Source: Flagellimonas sediminis (GTDB lineage: Bacteria > Bacteroidota > Bacteroidia > Flavobacteriales > Flavobacteriaceae). Taken from it: a stretch of DNA of 64,000 nt. The notes under the pieces were generated by a model. That model saw only the letters and a program-made list of their open reading frames with translations. It made no database searches and had not been told where the DNA came from. This document shows positions 19,913-28,078 of this stretch, piece by piece. The stretch lies in the NCBI RefSeq assembly GCF_010500845.1, contig NZ_JAAAMI010000006.1, positions 62,001-126,000 of the forward strand. The letters run 5' to 3'. Numbering within the stretch: position 1 is the stretch's first letter; every line of letters starts with the position of its first letter. Made by a program: the position numbers and the translations under genes.

Positions 19913-19984
19913 ACTCTTATCGGGGACACCTAAATTAACACGGATTCTTCCTAACTAGTAGTCATCAATCAAAATCATCGAACA

Positions 19985-20455
19985 ATGAAACGACTACTAA
20001 CTAAAATCCTATCCAGGTACTTAGGCGATGAAAAGCCCATGAAAATTCCCGAAAAATCGTGCAAAAAGTACAGGAAATCAGGACTCACAAGAGAACAGGC
20101 TGCAACCATCAGAGAGAAAATCCAATTGGCTTTGGAAGAAGACCATCTTTATCGGAACAATGCCCTTGGGTTGGATGACCTTGCAGACCATATTCAACAT
20201 AACAGATACAAGGTTTCCCAAGTAATCAACACGTATTTTTCCAAAAACTTTTACTCCTTTTTAAATGAGTATCGTATTCAAGAAGCAAAAATCCTTTTGG
20301 AAAAGGACCCTGAACTAAGTGTCAAGGTCATTATGTACGAAGTTGGTTTCAATAGCAAGAACAGTTTTTATTCATCATTCAAAAAAGTCACCGGACTCAG
20401 TCCAAACGATTATAGGAATATAGTCGGCTACGAATATGACGTACAGATGGCATAG
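19985..20455 (+). CDS. Small soluble AraC-type regulator
   Basis: 156 residues consisting almost only of an AraC-family DNA-binding domain with a short basic N-terminal lead. It resembles the DNA-binding end of the upstream membrane regulator (both have a DxxLYR segment, a SQ(V/L)IN helix and EVG(F/Y)N(S/N)K in the second HTH), so the two look like paralogues. It lacks any sensor domain or membrane helix. It starts 72 bases after its neighbour. It could act with or against the membrane-bound protein at shared sites; this is inference. Confidence 0.82.
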   Translation: MKRLLTKILSRYLGDEKPMKIPEKSCKKYRKSGLTREQAATIREKIQLALEEDHLYRNNALGLDDLADHIQHNRYKVSQVINTYFSKNFYSFLNEYRIQEAKILLEKDPELSVKVIMYEVGFNSKNSFYSSFKKVTGLSPNDYRNIVGYEYDVQMA

Positions 20456-20829
20456 GCAACAGTAAAAATGTCCATTTTTCCTCAATTCGGTAAAGGACCT
20501 CTTCATTTTTGAAGGGGTCTTTTTGTTTTTAATCCTTCTCTCAAAACCATCAAGTCGACAAATGTTAAAAAAAGTCCTTCCCCATGGGCGTCCTTATTTT
20601 TGAGGTACTTGCCGTTTTAAAAGTACCCCTCCCCGTTTTTTAATGGGTTGATTTGTTGTGCAATTGTAAAGGTAGGGCGGTGAGAGGCCTTACTTCTAAA
20701 AAAACAGAATCCATTAAGTTTTGTTCACTTCCCAGAAGTATTATTTGAATTAGCTATCATTTTTTCCTAGCTCCGCCCACCTTTCTCAGTTGCCTGACTC
20801 AATTCAATTACTAACAAAACTTTATTCGT
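20456..20829. other. Regulatory intergenic region before the first susC
   Basis: No gene is visible. It holds the terminator of the AraC genes and, at 20604-20627, a 7-bp inverted repeat GGTACTT/AAGTACC with a 10-base loop that might be an operator or leader hairpin. A near-match to the -7 element (TATTATTTG, one base too long) lies at about 20739-20747, and the untranslated leader runs to the ATG at 20830. Confidence 0.35.
20492..20530 (+). terminator. Terminator after the AraC pair
   Basis: GACCTCTTCA and TGAAGGGGTC form a stem (one G-U pair) around a short T loop, followed by TTTTTGTTTTT. Confidence 0.8.
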
Positions 20830-23800
20830 ATGAAAGTAAAGAATCTGTTTGGAGCACTGCTGGCCTTTTGCCTGTCAATGGCTTTTGCCCATGCTCAAGA
20901 AAAAACGGTTACCGGAACGGTTATGGACCAAGATGGTGTACCCTTGCCCGGGGTAAACATTATTGTTAAGGGCACAACCAATGGTACACAATCCGATTTC
21001 GACGGCCAATATCGTTTGTCCGTTAACACGGGCGATGTTCTGGTCTTTTCCTATTTGGGACAAAGAACCATTGAACGCGGTATAGGTGCCGAAAGCACCA
21101 TCAATGTTCAGATGGAGGAAGATGCCTCCCAATTGGAAGAAGTGGTGGTGACCGCGCAGGGTATCGTGAGGGAAAAACGCTCTTTGGGTTATGCGGTAAC
21201 CACGGTAGAATCTGAAAAAGTGGAGGCACGTCCAGAGGCGGACATCGCTAGGGTATTGAACGGAAAGGTAGCCGGGGTCAACATTACCTCCAACAATGGT
21301 CTTTCCGGTTCCGGTACCAATATCATCATCAGGGGATATTCCTCGGCAACACAATCCAATCAACCTTTGTTCATAGTTGACGGTATCCCTTTTGATTCAG
21401 GTACCAACACCCAAACCAATTTTTTGGACGGTAACACCGAGTCAAGCCGATTCTTGGACCTAGACCCCAACAACATTGCCAGTGTCAGCGTCCTGAAAGG
21501 CTTGAGTGCTACCGTACTTTATGGTAACCGGGGTAGAAACGGGGTAATTTTGATCACTACCAAAGGTGCTGCTTCGGGTGATGCACCCACCAAGACCGAA
21601 GTGAACGTGACCCAGTCGGTTTTCATGTCAAATGCGGTATTGCCCAAATTCCAGCAAAATTATGGAGGTGGATTTCATCAAGGTTTTGGATACTTCTTCA
21701 GTAATTGGGGACCCCGCTTTGATCGTACGGACGATGACGGGATTGCCAGTGCTGGACAATACATTGGCACAGGACCAAATGGCGAAGCGATTTTAAGACA
21801 TCCCTTCAACTATATGGCAGACCCCACTTTGATTGCCGGTTTTGAGGATCTATTGGATGACGAATATCCTTATAAACCATACAACGGGGTTGAAGAATTC
21901 TTTAGGACCGGATATGTGTACAGTACCTCGGTGAATGTTCGCGGTGGCTCGGAAAAGGTAAACTTTAACGCCAATTACGGTCGTACCGAAGATATTGGGG
22001 TCACTCGTGGCAACCGTTTACTTCGAAACAATTTTAGCTTAGGTGGCAATGCCAAATTATCCAACAATTTCACTGTTTCCGGAGTATTCAACTTTGCACG
22101 TACCGGTTACAAATCACCACCCAATGCAGTGAGTACTGGAAGTGGGGCGGCCTTTAATGGTTCAGCCATTTTTGGGGATGTTCTGTACACCCCGATCAGC
22201 GTGGACCTGACCAACATTCCCTATCAGGCGGCGGACGGACGTAGCGTGTATTACCGTTCCGGCAATGATATCCAAAATCCGTATTGGACCGTGGCCAACT
22301 CTAAAACATCGCAGGAAACTGACCGCTTTACCGGCAACATGTCCATGAGCTATGCCTTGAACGATTGGATGAACCTTACCTATCGTGTTGGCTTGGACAC
22401 TTACACAGAATTAAACTCCTACGGGCAAAACAGAGGCGGTGTAGATGGTCCAACCTTGGGTATCCTAAGGACAACTTCCGTAAGAAACTCCATTTGGAAC
22501 CATGATTTGATCTTGAGTGCGGAAAAAAGCCTATCGGAGGACCTTAACCTTACCGCCACCTTTGGTGCCAACAGCAGAAGGGACACTTATGCACAGGACG
22601 GGATCGAAAGTCAAGGACAGTTGGTATTCGGGGTTTTGGAACACTATAACTTTACCACCCCGTCTTCAGTGAACTCGTTCTCCGGGGCCAACCTCAACCA
22701 GAATTTTGAGGAAAACCTAGTGGGCGTTTATTTAGACGCCACAGTATCCTACAAAGATTTGCTGTACTTGAACGTTGTGGGTAGGAACGACTGGTCCTCC
22801 ACATTGGAAACAGAAAACAATTCTCTTTTTTATCCAGGGGCAAGCCTTTCTTTCATTCCAACTACGGCCTTCCCTGCCATTCAAGGAAACGCACTTAACT
22901 ATGCCAAGGTCCGAGTGGGCTATGGCTCTTCCGCCGGATTCCCAACTCCTTTCAACACAAGGGATGTGTTGACCTTGGGTGCCAGAACCTTTGTTGATGT
23001 CAACGGGAATGTGGTATCGGGCAACTCTGTTTCCGATGTCCTCGGAAATAGGGATTTGTCCCCAGAAAAAGTTCAGGAACTGGAAATAGGTCTGGATACC
23101 AGATTGTTCAATAGATTGAATTTCAATGTGAGCCTTTTCAAAAAGTCGACCAAGGATTTGATCACCAATCGAACTCTTGATAGTTCTACCGGTTTTCGCT
23201 CCACTTTTGTCAATATAGGGGAAGTGGAAACCAAAGGTGTGGAAATGGATTATGACCTTAACATCTTGAGGGAAAGTGAGGCAGGTTTTGGCTTTAACCT
23301 GGCTGGTAACTTCACTGCCAACGAAACCATTGTAACCGATCTTGCGGAAGGCACCAACAATATCCTATTGACCTTTGCCATCTCCGGTGAGGCTGCCAAC
23401 TATGCCGTTGAGGGAAGACCTTTCGGTGTATTCTTGGGCTCCACCATTCTTAGGGATGACAATGGAAACAAAGTTGTAGGGAACAATGGACAATATTTGG
23501 TGAACAACAACATCACTGAAATTGGCGATCCCAATCCAGACTGGACCACAGGATTGATCCCTACCTTCACCTACAAAGGATTTTCATTGTCCGCCAATTT
23601 GCAGTATAGACATGGTGGCGATGTGTATTCCGTGACCACAGCCGGTTTGATCGGTAGGGGTGTTGTGGATGCCGATGATCCCATTGACCGGGAAGCCAAT
23701 TATATCCTTCCTGGGGTTTTTGCTGATGGAACACCCAATAACGTAGCCATCACTTCCACCGAGTTCGGTTTCAACACCTATTTTGCTGGGGGAATCAACG

Positions 23801-24072
23801 AAGTGAATATTTACGATGGTACCACTATCAGACTTCAAGAGGCTTCATTGGGTTATTCCCTTCCTAAGAAATTCTTGGACAAAACGCCGTTTGGAAGCAT
23901 GTCGTTCACCCTTTCCGGTTCCAACCTTTGGTACAAAGCGGTGAATTTCCCCGATGATGTCCGTTACGACACCAACTCCTCCAGTACGGGTGTCGGCAAT
24001 GGTCAGGGAATCGATTTCTTCACCGGACCATCCACAAGAAGATATGGACTGACCGTTAGGGCGTCATTTTAA
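20830..24072 (+). CDS. SusC-like TonB-dependent outer-membrane transporter
   Basis: 1,080 residues, the usual size of SusC/RagA proteins. Signal peptide about 1-22 (AHAQ). Residues about 25-95 form a carboxypeptidase-D-like regulatory domain (VTGTVMDQDGVPLPGVN). This is followed by the TonB-dependent plug (about 115-230, with SVLKGLSATVLYGNRG) and a 22-strand beta-barrel ending in a C-terminal aromatic residue (VRASF). It imports an oligomeric ligand across the outer membrane, with its SusD-type lid encoded next. There are no glycosidase genes nearby, so the ligand cannot be named; peptide or small glycan uptake are both possible. Confidence 0.95.
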   Translation: MKVKNLFGALLAFCLSMAFAHAQEKTVTGTVMDQDGVPLPGVNIIVKGTTNGTQSDFDGQYRLSVNTGDVLVFSYLGQRTIERGIGAESTINVQMEEDASQLEEVVVTAQGIVREKRSLGYAVTTVESEKVEARPEADIARVLNGKVAGVNITSNNGLSGSGTNIIIRGYSSATQSNQPLFIVDGIPFDSGTNTQTNFLDGNTESSRFLDLDPNNIASVSVLKGLSATVLYGNRGRNGVILITTKGAASGDAPTKTEVNVTQSVFMSNAVLPKFQQNYGGGFHQGFGYFFSNWGPRFDRTDDDGIASAGQYIGTGPNGEAILRHPFNYMADPTLIAGFEDLLDDEYPYKPYNGVEEFFRTGYVYSTSVNVRGGSEKVNFNANYGRTEDIGVTRGNRLLRNNFSLGGNAKLSNNFTVSGVFNFARTGYKSPPNAVSTGSGAAFNGSAIFGDVLYTPISVDLTNIPYQAADGRSVYYRSGNDIQNPYWTVANSKTSQETDRFTGNMSMSYALNDWMNLTYRVGLDTYTELNSYGQNRGGVDGPTLGILRTTSVRNSIWNHDLILSAEKSLSEDLNLTATFGANSRRDTYAQDGIESQGQLVFGVLEHYNFTTPSSVNSFSGANLNQNFEENLVGVYLDATVSYKDLLYLNVVGRNDWSSTLETENNSLFYPGASLSFIPTTAFPAIQGNALNYAKVRVGYGSSAGFPTPFNTRDVLTLGARTFVDVNGNVVSGNSVSDVLGNRDLSPEKVQELEIGLDTRLFNRLNFNVSLFKKSTKDLITNRTLDSSTGFRSTFVNIGEVETKGVEMDYDLNILRESEAGFGFNLAGNFTANETIVTDLAEGTNNILLTFAISGEAANYAVEGRPFGVFLGSTILRDDNGNKVVGNNGQYLVNNNITEIGDPNPDWTTGLIPTFTYKGFSLSANLQYRHGGDVYSVTTAGLIGRGVVDADDPIDREANYILPGVFADGTPNNVAITSTEFGFNTYFAGGINEVNIYDGTTIRLQEASLGYSLPKKFLDKTPFGSMSFTLSGSNLWYKAVNFPDDVRYDTNSSSTGVGNGQGIDFFTGPSTRRYGLTVRASF

Positions 24073-24101
24073 GAACAGCTAACTCGTTTAAAAAATACAT
24101 T

Positions 24102-25817
24102 ATGAAAAAAATATCAAAGATCATTTGTCTCCCATTTGTTGCCCTTGCCATTTTGATGGGCTGTGAGACTACCTCCTTGGATGTTGTTGAGAGCCCCAAT
24201 GCCCTTAACCCATCACAGGCGAGTGTTGATTTCTTTCTAAATCAGATACAACTTATGACCGCCCAGATCCATTCCGGGGAAGAAGGTCGCGCAGAGAATG
24301 GACTGAGCCAGTTTGGCATGGAACCCGTTCGTATGCAGCATGGGTTTGGCCCAACTTATCGTGAAAATTACGACCCATCCAATTTTGATAGGGTTTGGGA
24401 CAATGTGTATGCAAGGGCCTTGATAGACATCCGTACGATGAACCCTTTGGCGGAAGAAGCAGGCCAATATACCCATATTGCCATTGGCCAGATCTTGGAA
24501 GCATACATTATGATGTCCATGGTCGATTTCTTTGGCGATGTGCCTTATTCCGAAGCAGCAAAGGGGGGAGAGGGTATCCTTAACCCAAAATTGGATTCCG
24601 GGGCATCCATTTATGCGGCTGCCGATCAACTTTTGCTCGATGCCATCGTCAATCTTAATAAGGATGAAACAGCACTCCCACTTAACGATCTGTTCTATAA
24701 AGGAGACGAAAGCCAATGGATTAAAGTGGCCAATACCATGCGCCTTAAACTGTACCTTCAGACACGCATTGCCAATGCAGACGGATTTGGGGCTGCAGTG
24801 TCCACGGCACGCATCAATGAATTGATTAGTGGCAACCAATTGATCATGGACTCTGCTGATGATTTCTTTTTCCAGTGGGGGACCAATAATGCTTCCCCTG
24901 ACAGCAGGCACCCTTATTTTGATGCCAATTATGATGGTGCAGGACCAAGTTCAGACTTCTATACCTGTAACTACTACATGAACCTGATGGCCAACCAATA
25001 CAATGAACCCGATCCAAGGATTCGATATTACTTCTACCGTCAACAAAGTGATTTCTCCGGTGCTGACGTGATCACCAAGGAATGTGTTACAGAGGTTTCC
25101 CTACCTTCATGGTGGGATCCCAGTGAACCATATTGTATTGTGCCCGCCACTAATGGTTTGGGTGGATATTGGGGAAGAAACCACTTGGACAATGATGGTA
25201 TCCCTCCTGATGATGCCTTTAGGACCCTACATGGAACCTATCCGATCGGGGGGCCTTTCGATGATGATTCCTTTAGGAATGTATCGGGGTCTGGAGCTGT
25301 GAATGAAGGATTGGCAGGAGCAGGAATCTCTCCTATTTTGATGTCTTCCTATACCTATTTTATGTTGGCCGAAGCGGCTTTGACTTTGAACACCACTGGA
25401 AATGCAAGGGATTACTTGGAAACAGGGATCAGACAATCCATCAACACTGTTGTGGAGTTTGGGGCATCTCTTGCCAGTGGAAGTGGGTTTGAACCAACCA
25501 GTACGGCCATTGACAACCATATTGCCGAGATTTTGACCGATTATGACGCGGGTAACGATACCGATAAGTTGCGTATCATAGTAGAACAATATTTCATTGC
25601 CCTTTGGTGCAGTGGAATAGAGGCCTATAACACCTATCGAAGAACCGGTCAACCGGATAACCTTACCCCTGCCTTTGCATTGCAGGATCCTGGCACCTTC
25701 TTAAGATCCATGTGGTATTCACAGACCGCTGCGGACAGCAATACGAACATCACACAGAAAAGTGCCCCAGACACTCCCGTGTTTTGGGATACGAACCCTG
25801 AAGGTTTTGTTGATTGA
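24102..25817 (+). CDS. SusD/RagB-like lipoprotein (SusD-like_2 type)
   Basis: 571-residue surface lipoprotein, lipobox ending ILMGC. It acts as the hinged lid and ligand-binding partner of the SusC barrel encoded 29 bases upstream. Sequence features (FDRVWDNVYARALIDIRTM near the N-terminus, RMQHGFG, VEQYFIALWCSGIEAYNTYRRTG near the C-terminus) place it with the second SusD family rather than with classical starch SusD. The helical TPR-like core is expected between about 90 and 300. Together with the next gene it forms a three-gene uptake set without enzymes. Confidence 0.92.
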   Translation: MKKISKIICLPFVALAILMGCETTSLDVVESPNALNPSQASVDFFLNQIQLMTAQIHSGEEGRAENGLSQFGMEPVRMQHGFGPTYRENYDPSNFDRVWDNVYARALIDIRTMNPLAEEAGQYTHIAIGQILEAYIMMSMVDFFGDVPYSEAAKGGEGILNPKLDSGASIYAAADQLLLDAIVNLNKDETALPLNDLFYKGDESQWIKVANTMRLKLYLQTRIANADGFGAAVSTARINELISGNQLIMDSADDFFFQWGTNNASPDSRHPYFDANYDGAGPSSDFYTCNYYMNLMANQYNEPDPRIRYYFYRQQSDFSGADVITKECVTEVSLPSWWDPSEPYCIVPATNGLGGYWGRNHLDNDGIPPDDAFRTLHGTYPIGGPFDDDSFRNVSGSGAVNEGLAGAGISPILMSSYTYFMLAEAALTLNTTGNARDYLETGIRQSINTVVEFGASLASGSGFEPTSTAIDNHIAEILTDYDAGNDTDKLRIIVEQYFIALWCSGIEAYNTYRRTGQPDNLTPAFALQDPGTFLRSMWYSQTAADSNTNITQKSAPDTPVFWDTNPEGFVD

Positions 25818-25829
25818 TAAATATTAAAA

Positions 25830-26639
25830 ATGACAAATATGAAAAGTACTTTTAAATATATTTTCGGTTTTCTCATTGTGGTACTAGCTTTTTCTGCATG
25901 TGAGGACAAGGACAAAAACCCACTTAATGTGTTCGATCTGGACAATTCCAAGGCACCCTATGTTCGAATTAAACTAGATCAGACCATTGTAGCCAAAGGC
26001 GATTTGGCCTCCTCGGCTCTTTCGGGGACCGTGGACGATGCCAGTGACAATGTGGCTTCCTGGGAACTCAGTGTCAGCATTGAATCAGGCGGAGTGGCCA
26101 CTGACACTGTTGCCCTAACGACCGTTACCCAATTCCCTAGTGATATTTCCATTCCCTATACAGACATTGCCGGTGCCTTGGGCCTAACTGTAGATGATAT
26201 TTCTGGCGGGGACTTTATCCGGTTTTTGGGAAAGTCTACAGGCACGGATGGCACGGTGACCACTGTAGACAATTATAGTGCAAACGTTACGGGCCAACCT
26301 GAACAGTTACAAGCATTCAATTTTATTGTTTTGGTGAAATGTTCTACTATTTCGGATGCAACGGTACCCGGAACTTGGATCATTGATATGCAGGACCTTT
26401 ATGGTGATGGTTGGGACGGAGCCTTCGTAACCTTTGAAATTGATGGAGTAACCACCAATTATACTTTCACAGCTGGAGATGCGGCAACCTTTAACGTGGA
26501 TGTCCCAACAGGAACAAGCCAATTGGTGATATCCTATACCAGTGGCGCATTTGAAGAAGAACATGTATTTACCATCCAAACACCCGATGGCGATGTACGT
26601 GGACCCTTCGGACCCAATCCCAGCCCATGCATTAACTAG
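25830..26639 (+). CDS. Surface lipoprotein with C-terminal GDGWDGA motif
   Basis: 269 residues with lipoprotein signal (LAFSAC); an in-frame ATG at 25839 would also serve as start. The N-terminal half is a beta-rich Ig-like region. The C-terminal part (about 175-269) carries QDLYGDGWDGAFVTFEIDG, a calcium-binding-like motif common in exported Bacteroidota proteins. It lies 12 bases after the SusD gene and is closed by a terminator, so it is the last gene of the set. It probably serves as an accessory ligand-binding surface protein. No enzyme motif is seen. Confidence 0.8.
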   Translation: MTNMKSTFKYIFGFLIVVLAFSACEDKDKNPLNVFDLDNSKAPYVRIKLDQTIVAKGDLASSALSGTVDDASDNVASWELSVSIESGGVATDTVALTTVTQFPSDISIPYTDIAGALGLTVDDISGGDFIRFLGKSTGTDGTVTTVDNYSANVTGQPEQLQAFNFIVLVKCSTISDATVPGTWIIDMQDLYGDGWDGAFVTFEIDGVTTNYTFTAGDAATFNVDVPTGTSQLVISYTSGAFEEEHVFTIQTPDGDVRGPFGPNPSPCIN

Positions 26640-26661
26640 CAGATAGGTAATACAACTTATT

Positions 26662-26698
26662 AAAGGCCCCGTTTTTAAAAACGGGGCCTTTTGTTTTT
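26662..26698 (+). terminator. Terminator of the first susCD operon
   Basis: Perfect stem AAAGGCCCCGTTTTT / AAAAACGGGGCCTTTT followed by TGTTTTT. Confidence 0.92.
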
Positions 26699-26764
26699 AT
26701 CCATCAGGATAAACCCATATAGATTATTGTAAATATGGTTGTAAGTAGATTGGTGGTTACCTCG

Positions 26765-26772
26765 TACCTTTG
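26765..26772 (+). promoter_or_regulatory. Possible -7 element of the MFS gene
   Basis: TACCTTTG (TAnnTTTG) lies 37 bases before the TTG start. The nearest upstream TTG leaves a 23-base spacer, longer than usual. Confidence 0.4.
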
Positions 26773-26809
26773 CATTTTCGTTTCAAAGTCTACCTAAAAC
26801 CTATCCAAT

Positions 26810-28030
26810 TTGGACAACCACTCGAATACTACTAACAAAAAGGCATTATTGTCCCTAGCCATAGGAGGATTTGGCATAGGCCTTACCGAATTCGTTATTA
26901 TGGGAATCCTTCCCAATATTGCGGGATCCATGGGTATTTCCATTTCCAAAGCAGGGCATTTTATTGCTATTTATGCGTTGGGTGTAGTGGTTGGGGGCCC
27001 GTTTATGGCCAAGATTACCAGTAAACTTTCTCCAAAAAGGACCCTATTGTTCTTGATGGTTTGGTTCACGGTTTTCAATACATTGTCTTCGTTTTCAGGG
27101 AATTATTGGGTGATGATGCTTTTTCGGTTTCTATCGGGGATGCCCCATGGGGCCTTTTTTGGTATCGGAGCAGTGGTTTCAGGATATTTGGCCAAACCAG
27201 GAAAAGCGGCCCAGGCCATGGCCATTATGTTCTCGGGCCTTACCATTGCCAATATTATAGGAGTCCCCTTAGGCACCTATATTGGTCTGGAATGGCATTG
27301 GAGTTTTTCCTTCCTGCTAGTCGGCGTGGCAGGGTTGGCTACACTGACCAGTCTTTACTTTTGGATGCCCGGGCAATCCCTGGAAGATATGGATTCTTTA
27401 AACGCCGAAAATCTCACGAAAGGACTGAAAAGTAAAAAACTTTGGGCCCTGATTGCCTTGACCACCATTGGGACCGGTGGTTTTTTTGCCTGGTACAGCT
27501 ATATTGCACCGTTGGTCATCGATATAACCAATCTACCCGAAGCCACCGTTGGATATGTAATGATCGTGGCCGGATTGGGTATGTTCGTGGGCAATTTTAT
27601 GGGTGCCAGAATGGTAGAAATCTTTTCTCCGGTAAAATCGGTGGTCATAAGCCTATTGAGCATGACCGGGATATTATTGATCAACTCCCTTCTTGCCAGT
27701 AACACCATTGCCGTTTTTATCATTAGTTTTATTGTAGGAATGATCACTTTTTCAGTGACCGCACCAATCCAAGTCGCTATCATCAAAGCGGCCAAAGGCG
27801 CCGAAAAATTGGGTTCCTCCATGAACCAGAGTGCCTTTAACATGGGCAATGCCTCTGGTGCCTATTTTGGTGGGCTACCCATGGTTTTTGGGTTGCCCGT
27901 TACCTATGCCAGTGTGGTCGGGGCCATTTTGGCCTGTATCGGCGCGGGTATCGGGATTGCCATCTTATACTATCAAAGAGCAATTTCAAGAAGCACAAAA
28001 AAACCTTTTGTCCCTGATAATCAGGCCTAA
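26810..28030 (+). CDS. MFS exporter (AraJ/sugar-efflux-like)
   Basis: 406-residue major facilitator with twelve predicted membrane helices, in the DHA1 drug/sugar-efflux group that includes AraJ and PbuE. The N-terminal helix shows IGGFGIGLTEFVIMGILPNI, a signature of this group, and the loop 2-3 motif reads GGPFMAKITSKLSPKRTLL. It probably exports arabinose-like sugars, nucleosides or drugs with protons; the substrate is not deducible. The start is a TTG: a stop codon lies in frame 13 bases upstream and the protein begins at the correct place. It has its own promoter-like element after the terminator of the SusCD set, so it is probably a separate unit. Confidence 0.88.
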   Translation: MDNHSNTTNKKALLSLAIGGFGIGLTEFVIMGILPNIAGSMGISISKAGHFIAIYALGVVVGGPFMAKITSKLSPKRTLLFLMVWFTVFNTLSSFSGNYWVMMLFRFLSGMPHGAFFGIGAVVSGYLAKPGKAAQAMAIMFSGLTIANIIGVPLGTYIGLEWHWSFSFLLVGVAGLATLTSLYFWMPGQSLEDMDSLNAENLTKGLKSKKLWALIALTTIGTGGFFAWYSYIAPLVIDITNLPEATVGYVMIVAGLGMFVGNFMGARMVEIFSPVKSVVISLLSMTGILLINSLLASNTIAVFIISFIVGMITFSVTAPIQVAIIKAAKGAEKLGSSMNQSAFNMGNASGAYFGGLPMVFGLPVTYASVVGAILACIGAGIGIAILYYQRAISRSTKKPFVPDNQA

Positions 28031-28045
28031 AATACACAACATCAT

Positions 28046-28053
28046 TATTTTTG
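28046..28053 (+). promoter_or_regulatory. Possible -7 element of the sensor-regulator gene
   Basis: TATTTTTG (TAnnTTTG) lies 25 bases before the ATG at 28079. No -33 TTG is seen. Confidence 0.4.
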
Positions 28054-28078
28054 TGGTTTTAGCACCTTGGCTTAAAAA

